Both the position numbers and the translations under genes were made by a program. The notes beneath the pieces were generated by a model. It did not search any database, was not told the origin of the DNA, and saw only the letters and a program-made list of their open reading frames with translations. From Pseudomonas ovata (GTDB lineage Bacteria; Pseudomonadota; Gammaproteobacteria; Pseudomonadales; Pseudomonadaceae): a stretch of DNA of 64,000 nucleotides. Every line of letters begins with the position of its first letter. Positions within the stretch are counted from its first letter, which is position 1. Below are positions 18,143-29,954 of this stretch, one piece after another. The stretch covers positions 285,915 to 349,914 of the forward strand of contig NZ_QFFU01000004.1 of assembly GCF_003131185.1 (NCBI RefSeq). The letters run 5' to 3'.

Positions 18143-19129
18143 TTAGCCCACCTTGCCCAGATGCGGATGTTGTTGGCTGCGCTCGGTCGGCTCTGGCAGG
18201 TGGTCCAGGTCGCGGCTGACCAGCAGCAGGACCTGCGCCGAGGCGTCGGACACCTGGGCCTTGTAGCCGGCGATGGAGCGGGCGAACACGTTGTAGATCA
18301 CCACCGCCGGAATCGCGGCAACCAGGCCCAGGGCCGTGGCCAGCAGGGCTTCGGCGATGCCGGGGGCGACCACGGCCAGGTTGGTGGTCTGGGTCTTGGC
18401 GATGCCGATGAAGCTGTTCATGATGCCCCACACGGTGCCGAACAGGCCGACGAAGGGGGCGGTGGAACCGATGGTGGCCAGCACGCCGGTGCCGATGCTC
18501 ATGGTCCGGCCGCAATTGGCGACCAGGCGCTCCAGGCGGAAGCTGACACGCTCCTTGATGCCTTCGCGCTCACGGCTGTTGGCCGACAGGCGCATTTCTT
18601 CCAGCGCATCGTGCACCAGCAGGTGCGCCAGGGTGCCTTCCTTGCCGTTGCTGGCACTGGCTTCGTTCAGGGTGCGGGCCTTTTTCAGGCTGGCGATTTC
18701 AGTGCGCAGGCGGCGCTTGGCGCCCAGCAGCTCGAAACCCTTGGCGATCCAGATGGTCCAGGTAATGATCGAGGCAATCGCCAGGCCGATCATGACCGCT
18801 TTGACCACGATGTCGGCGTTCTGGTACATGCCCCAGGGCGACAGGTCATGGGACGACATGCCCAGGCTGTTCTCGCCGGCCAGTGCATCGGCATCGGCGG
18901 CGTCGGCATTGACCGGCGCGGCTGGCGCAGTCGGTGCGGCAACAGCAGGGGCCGGGGCCGTTGCAGCGGAGGCAGCAGCCGGAGCGGCGGCATTGGTCGA
19001 GGCCGGTGGTGCCTGGTCGGCGAACGCCGGGGCGAGCATCAGGCTCAGCACGATGGCGGCAACAGCGCGCCAGGCGCGTGTCAGGCTGGGAAGCGTGGTT
19101 GGCGAGGCGGGTGTTGGATTGCGAGTCAT
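18143..19129 (-). CDS. exbB: Biopolymer transport protein ExbB with long periplasmic N-terminus
   Basis: 328 residues from the start at 19129. A signal-like segment (RAWRAVAAIVLSLMLAPAFA) is followed by an Ala/Pro-rich low-complexity region up to about residue 95. Three membrane segments typical of MotA/TolQ/ExbB proton channels come next (ADIVVKAVMIGLAIASIITW; IGTGVLATIGSTAPFVGLFGTVWGIM; GIAEALLATALGLVAAIPAV). The extended N-terminus is known from other Pseudomonas ExbB proteins and is absent in E. coli. First gene of exbB-exbD-tonB. Confidence 0.94.
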   Translation of the reverse strand: MTRNPTPASPTTLPSLTRAWRAVAAIVLSLMLAPAFADQAPPASTNAAAPAAASAATAPAPAVAAPTAPAAPVNADAADADALAGENSLGMSSHDLSPWGMYQNADIVVKAVMIGLAIASIITWTIWIAKGFELLGAKRRLRTEIASLKKARTLNEASASNGKEGTLAHLLVHDALEEMRLSANSREREGIKERVSFRLERLVANCGRTMSIGTGVLATIGSTAPFVGLFGTVWGIMNSFIGIAKTQTTNLAVVAPGIAEALLATALGLVAAIPAVVIYNVFARSIAGYKAQVSDASAQVLLLVSRDLDHLPEPTERSQQHPHLGKVG

Positions 19130-19218
19130 GCTGGCCGGACCTGAAGTGTAGATGTAAGGACATTTGCGTCGTCGCATGGGCGCCGGACGCAGGTGCTTGA
19201 ACAAACGGCTGCCATTAT

Positions 19219-19234
19219 TGCAAATCGTTCTTGT
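19219..19234. promoter_or_regulatory. Possible weak Fur box upstream of exbB
   Basis: TGCAAATCGTTCTTGT lies 90 bp upstream of exbB in an AT-rich stretch. It keeps about half of the conserved positions of a Fur site. Iron control of exbB-exbD-tonB is common in Pseudomonas, but this match is weak. Confidence 0.25.
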
Positions 19235-19337
19235 TAACTAAAGTAATAATGTATCTTTCTGCGAAGAAATTGCGTTTAAACGGTAAAGTCCCGGTAAAGA
19301 TGATGGCTTTTGATTTCGTTCCATGAGGAGAGACGCA

Positions 19338-20189
19338 ATGCCCGCCCCTTCGCTACTGATCGCCGGTTGCGGTGACATCGGCTCGCGCCTGGCCCTGCAA
19401 CTGCTCCCTTCGGGTTGGCAGGTGCACGGCTTGCGACGCGATATTGCTGCCTTGCCGGCAGGCGTCACCGGCATCGCCGGCGATCTGTTCGACCCGCAAC
19501 GGCCAATGAATTGGCCGACCGGCGGCATCGATTACCTGGTGTACTGCGCCACCCCCACCGAACGTGATGAAGCGGGCTATCGGCGCGCCTATGTCGAGGG
19601 GCTTGAACACGCGCTCGGCTGGTTGCGCGCGTCCGGACAGTCGCCGCGCCGGGTCATTTTCGTCTCCAGCAGCAGTGTCTATGGTCAGCAGCAGGGCGAA
19701 TGGGTCGATGAAACCTCGGCCACCGAGGCCACCGGCTTTTCCGGCCAGGTGCTGCTGGAGGCTGAACGGGTAGCGCTCGACAGTGGCTGGCCGGCCAGCG
19801 TGGTGCGCCTGACCGGGATCTATGGTCCGGGCCGCAGCGACCTGTCGAACCGGGTACGCCAGGGCTATAGCGTGGCGATCGACCCGCCGGTGTACGGCAA
19901 TCGCATTCATGCCGACGATGCCGCCGGCCTGCTGGCCTATCTGCTCAAGGCCGATGCCGAAGGCGTAAAGCTGCAGGACTGCTATCTGGGGGTCGATGAC
20001 GCGCCGGTGCCGCTGGCGGAGGTGGTGGCCTGGATGCGCGAATACCTGGGGGTGACCGAGTGGGCCGAGCAGGCGACCCTGCGCCGCGCCGGCAGCAAGC
20101 GCTGCAGCAACGCCCGCGCCCGCGCCCTGGGCTGGGTACCGCGTTACGCGGACTACAAGGCGGGGTATGCAGCGCTGCTGCGCCCGTAG
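19338..20189 (+). CDS. NAD(P)-binding epimerase/dehydratase-like protein (YeeZ-like)
   Basis: 283 residues of the extended short-chain dehydrogenase type. The N-terminal nucleotide-binding turn is LLIAGCGDIGSRLALQL, and FVSSSSVYGQQ carries the Ser/Tyr part of the catalytic set, but the usual YxxxK is not clear (FSGQVLLEAERVALDSG follows). The product resembles E. coli YeeZ, whose substrate is unknown. ATG at 19338 is preferred because GAGGAGAG precedes it; a frame extension starts at 19323. The stop codon TAG is part of the GTAGGAGC head of a REP element. Confidence 0.78.
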   Translation: MPAPSLLIAGCGDIGSRLALQLLPSGWQVHGLRRDIAALPAGVTGIAGDLFDPQRPMNWPTGGIDYLVYCATPTERDEAGYRRAYVEGLEHALGWLRASGQSPRRVIFVSSSSVYGQQQGEWVDETSATEATGFSGQVLLEAERVALDSGWPASVVRLTGIYGPGRSDLSNRVRQGYSVAIDPPVYGNRIHADDAAGLLAYLLKADAEGVKLQDCYLGVDDAPVPLAEVVAWMREYLGVTEWAEQATLRRAGSKRCSNARARALGWVPRYADYKAGYAALLRP

Positions 20190-20309
20190 GAGCGTGCTTG
20201 CCGGAATGCCGGACCACCGCGACCGAGTGCGTAGCGCTCGCAGAAATTGATTAAACACCGCTATTTTTACGACTGCTACGCAGCCGGTCGCGGGCAAGCG
20301 CGCTCCTAC
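20186..20309. repeat. Long REP doublet (type I), overlapping a stop codon
   Basis: 124 bp. The left arm is diverged (GTAGGAGCGTGCTTGCCGG), followed by GACCGAGTGCGTAGCGCTCG, a core AAATTGATTAAACACCGC, and the right arm GACTGCTACGCAGCCGG plus a canonical REP. The first bases provide the TAG of the preceding gene. Confidence 0.82.
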
Positions 20310-20323
20310 AAAGGTGGCGTGGG

Positions 20324-21061
20324 TTACTGCTTTTCGAGCACCCAGCGGCTCTGGCCCGGACGCAGCTGGGGCATTTCGTCGGCGCCGGCGGTGTTGAGCG
20401 CCTGGAAGATTTCCAGTCGTTTGCCATTGCGCACGAAGATCCACGGCGCGCCCTGCTCGGCCCGCTCCAGCCACATGCTGTCGTATTCGCCGCTCATGGC
20501 CGCACAATCGCCTGCCAGGCACAGCGCGTAGCGGTCGTTGTCACCCAGGCCCTGCACGGCGCCGTCAGGCATGAACTGCACGGTCGATCCCTGGCCTTCG
20601 CCACTGACAATGGTCCACTTGCCGCCCATGAAGGCGCCGTACAACGCATTTTCGAAGCTGCTGCCTGGAGGTGCATCGGCAGGCATCGCCGCCTTGGGCT
20701 TGACGAAGTGCTGCTCGGGGCCCGACTCGTTGGCGGCCTGGATCAGTTCGCCGTCGTCCACGCGCAGGTCTTCGACGAAATTGCCATAGAAGTCGATGCG
20801 CAGCTTGCCGTCGGCGGCGCTGGTGATCTTGCCTTCACCCAGCTCGAAACCATTGGAGTAAGAGGCCTGGCCGGCCTTGGTGTTGACTTGCCATTCCAGG
20901 TTGGGACCGTTGGCCAGCAGGGCCTGGCGCAGATTGCCATCCCTGACGGCGGCATCGATGGCGGTCTGGTTGATCCAGGTCCCGTCGGGGTTACGATCGA
21001 CGTGGCTGGCACAACCGGTAACGAGTGCGGCCAACAGCGAGAGGGCGAGCGCACGGCGCAT
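20324..21061 (-). CDS. Hypothetical lipoprotein
   Basis: 245 residues. The N-terminus MRRALALSLLAALVTGC is a lipoprotein signal with a clear lipobox (LVTGC), so the mature protein should be anchored by its Cys. The rest has no motif I recognise: residues 40-110 contain repeated strand-like segments (WQVNTKAGQASYSNGFELGEGKI, DGKLRIDFYGNFV) with an MORN-like flavour. A pair of cysteines at about residues 185 and 189 (LCLAGDCAAM) could form a disulfide. It stands between the epimerase gene and ridA. AAGGAAGG is the ribosome site. Confidence 0.75.
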   Translation of the reverse strand: MRRALALSLLAALVTGCASHVDRNPDGTWINQTAIDAAVRDGNLRQALLANGPNLEWQVNTKAGQASYSNGFELGEGKITSAADGKLRIDFYGNFVEDLRVDDGELIQAANESGPEQHFVKPKAAMPADAPPGSSFENALYGAFMGGKWTIVSGEGQGSTVQFMPDGAVQGLGDNDRYALCLAGDCAAMSGEYDSMWLERAEQGAPWIFVRNGKRLEIFQALNTAGADEMPQLRPGQSRWVLEKQ

Positions 21062-21085
21062 AGCAGAATCCTTCCTTAACGGGGT

Positions 21086-21110
21086 GGGCGCAGCATCAGG
21101 GGCTGCGCCC
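21086..21110. other. Stem-loop between ridA and the lipoprotein gene
   Basis: GGGCGCAG / CTGCGCCC with a 9-nt loop on the minus transcript after ridA. No U-run follows, so it is at best an inefficient terminator or an RNA stability element. Confidence 0.4.
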
Positions 21111-21118
21111 GGGGAGGT

Positions 21119-21499
21119 TTATTCGATGACCAGGATAGCGTCCATCTCGACCTGCGAGCCACGCGGCAACGCGGCCACGCCGATGGCGGCACGGGCCGGG
21201 TAAGGCTGCTGGAAGTAGGTGCCCATGATCTCGTTGACCTTGGCGAAGTGGCCAAGATCGGTGAGGAAGATGTTCAGCTTGACGATGTCCTTGAACGAAC
21301 CGCCTGCCGCTTCGGCCACCGACTTGAGGTTTTCGAACACCTGGGTGATCTGCGCCTCGATACCGTCGACCAGCTCCATGGTCTTGGGATCCAGCGGGAT
21401 CTGCCCGGACATGTAGACAGTGTTGCCTGCCTTGATGGCCTGGGAATAGGTGCCGATGGCGGCAGGGGCCTTGTCGCTGGTGATGACGGTCTTGGTCAT
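21119..21499 (-). CDS. ridA: RidA-family 2-iminopropanoate deaminase
   Basis: 126 residues, the family length. Conserved segments [49 protein letters not shown] and [23 protein letters not shown] include the Arg of the active site. RidA hydrolyses reactive imines or enamines from PLP enzymes such as threonine dehydratase and D-amino-acid oxidising enzymes. It follows spoT by 24 bp and is likely co-transcribed. AAGGAG precedes the ATG. Confidence 0.93.
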   Translation of the reverse strand: MTKTVITSDKAPAAIGTYSQAIKAGNTVYMSGQIPLDPKTMELVDGIEAQITQVFENLKSVAEAAGGSFKDIVKLNIFLTDLGHFAKVNEIMGTYFQQPYPARAAIGVAALPRGSQVEMDAILVIE

Positions 21500-21523
21500 G
21501 AGAACTCCTTGAGGGGGCTTTGG

Positions 21524-23629
21524 CTAGGCACGCATGCGCGTGATACGGGTCACGCCCGGCAATGCACGCAGCTTCTTGATGACGCGGGCCAGGTGCACGC
21601 GGTCGTGGACACTGACCACCAGTTGGACCACGCTGATACGACCATCGCGTTCGTCCATGCTGATTTTCTCGATATTGCCATCGGCGGCGTTGACGCTGCT
21701 GGCCAGCAGCGCGATCAGGCCGCGCTGGTGCTCGAGCTCGACGCGCAGCTCGACATTGAATTCGCCCGTCACATCCTTGGCCCAGGACAATTGCAGGCAC
21801 TTTTCCGGATTGTGGCGGATTTCACTGATGTTACGGCAGTTCTCCAGGTGCACGACCATGCCCTTGCCGGCCGACAGGTGGCCGACGATCGGGTCGCCCG
21901 GAATCGGCGTGCAGCACTTGGCATAACTGAGCACCAGGCCCTCGGTGCCGCGAATGGCCAGCGGACCTTCGGCGTTAGGCAACTGCTCGCCGTCGCCCAG
22001 CAGGCGGCGTGCCACGACATAGGCCATGCGGTTGCCCAGGCCGATGTCTTCGAGCAGGTCTTCGAGCACCTGTGCCCGGTATTCGGTCAGCGCGGCCTGG
22101 ATGCGCTCGGTGGCGATCTTGTCCAGGCTGGTCTCGAAGCCGTTGAGCACCTTGTTGAGCAGGCGCTCGCCCAGGCTGATGGATTCGGAGCGGCGCTGCA
22201 GCTTCAGGGCGTGGCGAATGTGCGTGCGCGCCTTGCCGGTGACGACAAAGTTGAGCCAGGCAGGGTTCGGTCGTGCGCCCGGCGCACTGACGATCTCGAC
22301 GGTCGAACCGCTTTGCAGCGGCTCGGACAGCGGCGCCAGGCGGCGGTTGATGCGGCAGGCGATGCAGCTGTTGCCCACATCGGTATGCACGGCATAAGCG
22401 AAGTCCACGGCCGTGGAGCCCTTGGGCAGCTCCATGATCCGGCCCTTGGGCGTGAAGACGTAGACCTCGTCCGGAAACAGGTCGATCTTGACGCTTTCGA
22501 TGAACTCCAGCGAGTTGCCGGCGCGCTGCTGCATTTCCAGCACGCCCTTGACCCATTGCCGGGCGCGGGCATGCGAGCCCTTGGGCTGCTCGTCGTCGCT
22601 GGACTTGTACAGCCAGTGCGCGGCGATGCCGTTGTTGGCCATCTCTTCCATTTCATGGGTACGAATCTGGATTTCGATGGGCACCCCGTGCATGCCGAAC
22701 AGCGTGGTGTGCAGCGACTGGTAGCCGTTGGCCTTGGGGATGGCGATGTAGTCCTTGAAGCGCCCCGGCAGCGGCTTGTACAGGTTGTGCACCGCGCCCA
22801 GCACCCGGTAGCAGGTGTCAACCTTGTCGACGATGATGCGGAACGCGTACACGTCCATGATCTCGTTGAAGGCGCGGCGCTTGCCGCGCATCTTCTTGTA
22901 GATGCCATAGAGGTGCTTCTGCCGCCCGCTGACATCGCCGGCGATGCCGTCCACAGCCAGGCAGTGGCTCAGCGATTCTTCGATCTTGTTGACCAGTTCC
23001 TTGCGGTTGCCACGGGCACGCTTGACGGCCTGGCCGATGCGCGAGGAGCGCATGGGGTACATGGCCTTGAAACCCAGGTCCTCGAATTCGATCCGCACAC
23101 TGTGCATCCCCAGGCGATTGGCGATGGGGGCGTAGATTTCGAGGGTTTCCTTGGCGATGCGCCGGCGTTTTTCACCGGACAGCACTTCAAGGGTGCGCAT
23201 GTTGTGCAGGCGGTCGGCCAGCTTGACCAGGATCACGCGAATGTCGCGGGCCATGGCCATGGCCATTTTCTGGAAGTTTTCAGCCTGCGCTTCGGCCTTG
23301 GTCTCGAAGTTCATCTGGGTCAGCTTGCTGACCCCGTCGACCAGGTCGGCCACGGTTTCGCCGAACTGCGCGCTGAGGGCTTCCTTGGCGATGCCGGTGT
23401 CCTCGATCACGTCATGCAGCATCGCGGCCATCAGGCTCTGATGGTCCATGTGCATGTCAGCGAGGATACTGGCAACCGCCAGGGGATGGGTGACGTAGGC
23501 TTCGCCACTGCGCCGGCGCTGGCCGTCGTGGGCTTGCTCGGCGTAGAAATACGCCCGGCGGACCAGGTTGACCTGATCCTTGCCGAGGTAGGCTGAGAGG
23601 CGTTCGGCGAGGGCGTCTATGCTCGGCAA
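21524..23629 (-). CDS. spoT: Bifunctional (p)ppGpp synthetase/hydrolase SpoT
   Basis: 701 residues. The N-terminal HD hydrolase shows MAAMLHDVIEDTG with the metal-binding HD pair. The synthetase domain (about 200-340) includes GRQKHLYGIYKKMRGK, DVYAFRIIVD and IAIPKANGYQSLHTTL. A TGS domain (about 380-445: VYVFTPKGRIMELPKGSTAVDFAYAVHTDVG) and a C-terminal ACT domain follow. The start is TTG, placed by AGGAGG seven bases upstream; no better ATG exists. It lies 60 bp downstream of rpoZ in the classical order gmk-rpoZ-spoT. Confidence 0.96.
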   Translation of the reverse strand: MPSIDALAERLSAYLGKDQVNLVRRAYFYAEQAHDGQRRRSGEAYVTHPLAVASILADMHMDHQSLMAAMLHDVIEDTGIAKEALSAQFGETVADLVDGVSKLTQMNFETKAEAQAENFQKMAMAMARDIRVILVKLADRLHNMRTLEVLSGEKRRRIAKETLEIYAPIANRLGMHSVRIEFEDLGFKAMYPMRSSRIGQAVKRARGNRKELVNKIEESLSHCLAVDGIAGDVSGRQKHLYGIYKKMRGKRRAFNEIMDVYAFRIIVDKVDTCYRVLGAVHNLYKPLPGRFKDYIAIPKANGYQSLHTTLFGMHGVPIEIQIRTHEMEEMANNGIAAHWLYKSSDDEQPKGSHARARQWVKGVLEMQQRAGNSLEFIESVKIDLFPDEVYVFTPKGRIMELPKGSTAVDFAYAVHTDVGNSCIACRINRRLAPLSEPLQSGSTVEIVSAPGARPNPAWLNFVVTGKARTHIRHALKLQRRSESISLGERLLNKVLNGFETSLDKIATERIQAALTEYRAQVLEDLLEDIGLGNRMAYVVARRLLGDGEQLPNAEGPLAIRGTEGLVLSYAKCCTPIPGDPIVGHLSAGKGMVVHLENCRNISEIRHNPEKCLQLSWAKDVTGEFNVELRVELEHQRGLIALLASSVNAADGNIEKISMDERDGRISVVQLVVSVHDRVHLARVIKKLRALPGVTRITRMRA

Positions 23630-23689
23630 AGCGCTACCTCCTGCCGATGGCCCCTGCGCTGCGCCGCACTACGTCGACCCGGCATAGGC

Positions 23690-23953
23690 TTATACGGCCT
23701 CGCTGGACTCGTCCTCGAACGCGGCAAACAACGGTTCGTCTTCGACGATTTCAGCTTCGGCGATCACGGCGTTGTCGATCAGGCCGGCGGCGATTTCACG
23801 CAGGGCCAGAACGGTAGGCTTGTCATTTTCCCAGGCCAGCTTGGGTTCCTTGCCGCCGGTGGCGAGCTGACGCGAACGCTTGGTGGCGAGCATGACCAGC
23901 TCGAAGCGGTTATCGACGTGTTCCAGGCAGTCTTCAACAGTCACGCGGGCCAT
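23690..23953 (-). CDS. rpoZ: RNA polymerase omega subunit
   Basis: 87 residues beginning [33 protein letters not shown], the omega signature. The acidic C-terminus ([16 protein letters not shown]) is normal for Pseudomonas. Omega helps fold and assemble beta-prime and forms part of a ppGpp site on RNA polymerase in proteobacteria, which fits its place before spoT. Confidence 0.97.
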   Translation of the reverse strand: MARVTVEDCLEHVDNRFELVMLATKRSRQLATGGKEPKLAWENDKPTVLALREIAAGLIDNAVIAEAEIVEDEPLFAAFEDESSEAV

Positions 23954-24078
23954 GGTATTCCTCGTAGCAAATGCGTATGCGCGTTGCCCGGATGGGCGAG
24001 CGGACTTGGTAGTGTACTAGCGGGGAGTGGCAAGCTTCAAGCGCCAAGCCATCGGCGGTGCCGATCCCGGCGCTCGGT

Positions 24079-25576
<1,498 letters not shown>

Positions 25577-25852
25577 GGGGTGTACCTCCTGATTCGTGAG
25601 TCCTGGGCAAGGGTGGGTCCGGGCGGACGACGTGCGACAGGCTGCAAAGGCGCAGGATTGTAACCCAGTGCGTGGCCGGCTCCCAAACCGCTGATGCGCC
25701 GGCCCCTGCCCGGCTGTCGACACCGCCCGGCAAGGCCTGCGGCAGAGCCCTTGTGTCGGCTGAAACGGCCCGGCGGACTTTTAGATGTGCCCAGCGCCGG
25801 CCATGGGCTTTATACTCCCGGCAGTTTTCCGTCCCTGTACAGGTATTGCCAG

Positions 25853-26575
25853 ATGAAACGTCCAAGTGGTCGCGCTGCCGATCAGCTGCGCCCGATCCGT
25901 ATCACCCGCAACTACACCAAACATGCCGAAGGCTCTGTGCTGGTCGAGTTCGGTGACACCAAGGTCATCTGCACGGTCAGCGTCGAAAACGGCGTCCCGC
26001 GCTTTCTCAAGGGACAGGGCCAGGGCTGGTTGACCGCCGAGTACGGCATGCTGCCGCGCTCGACCGGCGAGCGTAACCAGCGTGAGGCCAGCCGTGGCAA
26101 GCAGGGCGGCCGCACCCTGGAAATCCAGCGCCTGATCGGCCGCTCGCTGCGCGCGGCACTGGACATGTCCAAGCTGGGCGACATCACCCTGTACGTCGAT
26201 TGCGACGTGATCCAGGCCGATGGCGGCACCCGCACCGCCTCGATCACCGGTTCCATGGTGGCGCTGATCGATGCCCTGAAACTGATCAAGAAGCGCGGCG
26301 GCCTGAAAGCCGGCGATCCGCTCAAGCAGATGGTCGGCGCCGTGTCGGTGGGTATCTACAAGGGCGAGCCGGTCCTGGACCTGGACTACCTCGAGGACTC
26401 TGCGGCCGAGACCGACCTGAACCTGGTCATGACCAGCGCCGGCGGTTTCATCGAGATCCAGGGCACCGCCGAAGGCGCGCCGTTCCAGCCTGAAGAGCTC
26501 ACCGCCATGCTGGAACTGGGCCGCAAGGGCATGGACGAGATCTTCGAGCTGCAGCGCGCGGCGCTGGCGGACTGA
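25853..26575 (+). CDS. rph: Ribonuclease PH
   Basis: 240 residues, full length. It begins [19 protein letters not shown] and includes [16 protein letters not shown] and [18 protein letters not shown], the phosphate- and tRNA-binding segments. It removes nucleotides from tRNA 3' ends with phosphate as acceptor. Divergent from yicC. A frame extension upstream to 25694 crosses the promoter region and is not used. Confidence 0.96.
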   Translation: MKRPSGRAADQLRPIRITRNYTKHAEGSVLVEFGDTKVICTVSVENGVPRFLKGQGQGWLTAEYGMLPRSTGERNQREASRGKQGGRTLEIQRLIGRSLRAALDMSKLGDITLYVDCDVIQADGGTRTASITGSMVALIDALKLIKKRGGLKAGDPLKQMVGAVSVGIYKGEPVLDLDYLEDSAAETDLNLVMTSAGGFIEIQGTAEGAPFQPEELTAMLELGRKGMDEIFELQRAALAD

Positions 26576-26608
26576 TTGCCCGCGTGAGACCTACAATTTG
26601 CGGGTAAT

Positions 26609-26635
26609 AAAAAGCCGACATCATGTCGGCTTTTT
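26609..26635. terminator. Bidirectional rho-independent terminator between rph and crc
   Basis: AAAAAGCCGACAT / ATGTCGGCTTTTT: a GC-rich stem flanked by A and T runs, so it can act on both the rph and the crc transcripts, which converge here. Confidence 0.9.
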
Positions 26636-26658
26636 GTCGAATGGACATTGACCCGTGG

Positions 26659-27438
26659 TCAGATGGTCAGTGTCCAGTCGTAGTCCACGATCAGCGGCGC
26701 GTGCTGCGAGAAACGCGGCTGGCGCGGCAGGCGTGCGCTACGCACGAAGCGGCGCAGGCCCGGCGTCAGGATCTGGTAGTCGAAGCGCCAGCCCAGGTTG
26801 AGCATCTCGGCCTGTTCGCTGTCCGGCCACCAGCTGTACTGGTCGCCTTCGCGATTGACTTCGCGCAGGGCGTCCACATAACCCATGTTGCCGACGATCT
26901 CGTCCATCCAGGCACGCTCAGGCGCCAGGAAGCCCGGCGACTGCTGGCTGTCGCGCCAGTTCTTGATGTCGAGCTTCTGCTGCGCGACATACAGCGAACC
27001 GCAATAGATGTATTCGCGACGCTTGCGGCGTTGCTTGTCCAGGTACTTGCCGAAGTCGTCCATGAGCTTGAACTTCTGGTTCAGGTCTTCGTCGCCGTTC
27101 ATGCCCGAAGGCATCAACAGGCTGGCAATACTGACTTTGTCGAAATCGGCCTGCAGGTAACGCCCGTAGCGGTCGGCTGTTTCGAAGCCCAGGCCGCTGA
27201 TTACCGCCTTTGGTTGCAAACGCGAGTAAAGCGCCACACCGCCCTGGGCGGGTACTTCGGCTTCGCACGCGTAAAGGAAGTAGCCATCCAGCTGGTAGGC
27301 TGGATCATCCAGTTCAAAGGTGGAGGCGCGGGTGTCCTGTAGACAGATGACGTCGGCATTCTGGGCTTGCAGCCAGCTGAGCAAACCACGCTCGACTGCA
27401 GCCTGAATGCCATTTACGTTCACACTGATGATCCGCAT
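26659..27438 (-). CDS. crc: Catabolite repression control protein Crc
   Basis: 259 residues with the exonuclease III fold. Two positions show it is Crc rather than a nuclease: the metal-binding LQET of ExoIII reads LQDT here, and the catalytic SDHAP reads SQHAP. Crc works with Hfq on A-rich motifs near ribosome sites to repress catabolic genes while preferred carbon sources last. It is divergent from pyrE and convergent with rph, its standard place in Pseudomonas. ATG at 27438 follows GGGGCC; a four-codon extension is possible. Confidence 0.95.
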   Translation of the reverse strand: MRIISVNVNGIQAAVERGLLSWLQAQNADVICLQDTRASTFELDDPAYQLDGYFLYACEAEVPAQGGVALYSRLQPKAVISGLGFETADRYGRYLQADFDKVSIASLLMPSGMNGDEDLNQKFKLMDDFGKYLDKQRRKRREYIYCGSLYVAQQKLDIKNWRDSQQSPGFLAPERAWMDEIVGNMGYVDALREVNREGDQYSWWPDSEQAEMLNLGWRFDYQILTPGLRRFVRSARLPRQPRFSQHAPLIVDYDWTLTI

Positions 27439-27518
27439 AAATGGCCCCAAAAATCACGTGCGTGTATGATACCCGAGGTCAAGTCAATTAGCTAAATCCA
27501 TGCTTTCGAGGCTTTTTC

Positions 27519-28160
27519 ATGCAGGCGTACCAACGCGATTTCATTCGTTTTGCCATTGATCGCGGCGTATTGCGCTTCGGTGAGTTCACCCTCAAGTCCG
27601 GGCGTACCAGCCCTTACTTCTTCAATGCCGGCCTGTTCAACAGCGGCTCAGCCCTGTCGCGGCTCGGGCGTTACTACGCGGCTGCCGTGGTCGACAGCGG
27701 CCTGGCCTTCGACGTGCTGTTCGGCCCGGCCTACAAGGGCATTCCGCTGGCCGCCGCTACGGCCGTGGCACTGGCCGAGCACCATGACCGCGACCTGCCG
27801 TGGTGCTTCAACCGCAAGGAAGCCAAGGATCACGGCGAAGGTGGCAGCCTGGTAGGCGCGCCCCTGGCCGGCAATGTGCTGATCATCGACGACGTGATCA
27901 CCGCTGGCACCGCCATCCGTGAAGTCATGCAGATCATCCAGGCCCAGCAGGCCACGGCGGCCGGCGTATTGATCGCTCTCAACCGCCAGGAGCGCGGCAA
28001 CGGCGAGCTGTCGGCGATCCAGGAAGTGGAACGTGACTTCGGCATCCCGGTGGTCAGCATCGTCTCGTTGAACCAGGTCCTGGAGTTTCTGGCCGACGAT
28101 CCGCAGCTCAAGCAGTACCTGCCGGCCGTCGAGGACTACCGGGCGCAGTTCGGGATTTAA
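27519..28160 (+). CDS. pyrE: Orotate phosphoribosyltransferase
   Basis: 213 residues. The PRPP-binding motif is [16 protein letters not shown] (about residues 122-137), and [20 protein letters not shown] is the orotate-binding N-terminal signature. It makes orotidine 5'-phosphate in pyrimidine synthesis. Full length, divergent from crc, with an 80-bp shared promoter gap. Confidence 0.97.
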   Translation: MQAYQRDFIRFAIDRGVLRFGEFTLKSGRTSPYFFNAGLFNSGSALSRLGRYYAAAVVDSGLAFDVLFGPAYKGIPLAAATAVALAEHHDRDLPWCFNRKEAKDHGEGGSLVGAPLAGNVLIIDDVITAGTAIREVMQIIQAQQATAAGVLIALNRQERGNGELSAIQEVERDFGIPVVSIVSLNQVLEFLADDPQLKQYLPAVEDYRAQFGI

Positions 28161-28168
28161 GGAGGCCT

Positions 28169-28807
28169 ATGGCCGGGGCCTGGCAACTGCAAGCGCGACC
28201 GATGCGCCAGGCTCGTCTGGGTGCGGCAGGCCTGCTGCTATGGCTTGGCGCTTCGCTCCAGGGGCCTGCCCTGGCCGCCGAGCCGCCCGAAATCCTGCTC
28301 TACCGCTACGTCGACAGCCGTGGCGTCATCGTGATGGACCGCCAGGGCGTCCCGTCCGAGTACATCGGCAAGGGCTATCAGGTTCTCAATGCCCGTGGCC
28401 GCGTGGTGCAGATCGTGCCGCCGGCCCCCACCGCCCAGGAAATCCGCCAGGCCGAAGCCACCAGGGCCCAGGCCAGTGCCGATGCGCAGCTGTTGCAGCA
28501 ATACAGCAGCCTGGATGACGTGGACCGCGCCAGGGTACGCCGGCTGGCCGAGCTCGATGCACTGATCGGCGTGGCCCAGGGCAATATCCAGGGGCTGTCT
28601 GCCCAGCAGGCCAGTTTGCAGGGCCAGGCGGCCGACCACGAGCGCGCCGGGCGCCCGGTGCCACAAACGCTGCTCGACCAACTCAAGGACCTGCGCACCC
28701 GACAACAGGCACTGCAGGCCGGCATCCTGCGCTACCAGCAGAGCCGGCAAGAGGCCGAAGCCGCGTTTGCCGTGGACCGGGCGCGGGTGCAGAAGCTGCT
28801 GCAGTAG
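28169..28807 (+). CDS. DUF4124-type exported protein
   Basis: 212 residues. TAAGGAGG directly before the ATG fixes the start. Residues about 12-38 form a signal peptide ending ALAAEPP. A DUF4124-like segment follows (ILLYRYVDSRGVIVMDRQGVPSEYIGKGYQVLNARG). From about residue 95 the protein is a long Gln/Ala/Arg-rich coiled coil. Its role is unknown; it is 8 bp after pyrE and probably co-transcribed. The TAG stop lies in the head of a REP element (CAGTAGGCGCGCTTGCC). Confidence 0.8.
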   Translation: MAGAWQLQARPMRQARLGAAGLLLWLGASLQGPALAAEPPEILLYRYVDSRGVIVMDRQGVPSEYIGKGYQVLNARGRVVQIVPPAPTAQEIRQAEATRAQASADAQLLQQYSSLDDVDRARVRRLAELDALIGVAQGNIQGLSAQQASLQGQAADHERAGRPVPQTLLDQLKDLRTRQQALQAGILRYQQSRQEAEAAFAVDRARVQKLLQ

Positions 28808-28926
28808 GCGCGCTTGCCGGAATGCCGGACCACCGCGACCGAGTGCGTTAGCAGTCGTAAAATTTCAGCGTTTCCAGGATTTCTGCGAGCGCTACGCACT
28901 CGATCGCCGGCAAGCCGCCTCCCATC
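28803..28926. repeat. Degenerate long REP doublet
   Basis: The left arm AGTAGGCGCGCTTGCCGG is diverged, followed by GACCGAGTGCGTTAGCAGTCG (a hybrid of the two inner ends), core AAATTTCAGCGTTTCCAGG, then GCGAGCGCTACGCACTCG and a right arm GCCGGCAAGCCGCCTCCCA. Both ends differ from the consensus REP, suggesting an old or recombined copy. Confidence 0.7.
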
Positions 28927-28971
28927 AGGTCCCCTGCTTGGCGCGGCGCCAAGGCGACGCACCCACAAAAA

Positions 28972-29003
28972 AAAGCCCCGCCGGCTTGCGCAGGCGGGGC
29001 TTT
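28972..29003. terminator. Rho-independent terminator of argB
   Basis: AAAGCCCCGCC ... GGCGGGGCTTT, an 11-bp stem with an adjoining A-run on the plus strand, giving a U-run on the minus transcript just after argB. It may also stop rightward transcription from pyrE. Confidence 0.88.
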
Positions 29004-29017
29004 CGGACCCTCGACCG

Positions 29018-29938
<921 letters not shown>

Positions 29939-29954
29939 TCAAAGGTCAAAACAA

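Noticed and set aside
21248..23596. 782-codon plus-strand frame opposite spoT
   Set aside because: Antisense shadow; the SpoT reading is complete with all domains.
26659..27438. Exonuclease III (xthA)
   Set aside because: Key residues are replaced (LQDT, SQHAP) and the place between rph and pyrE is that of crc.
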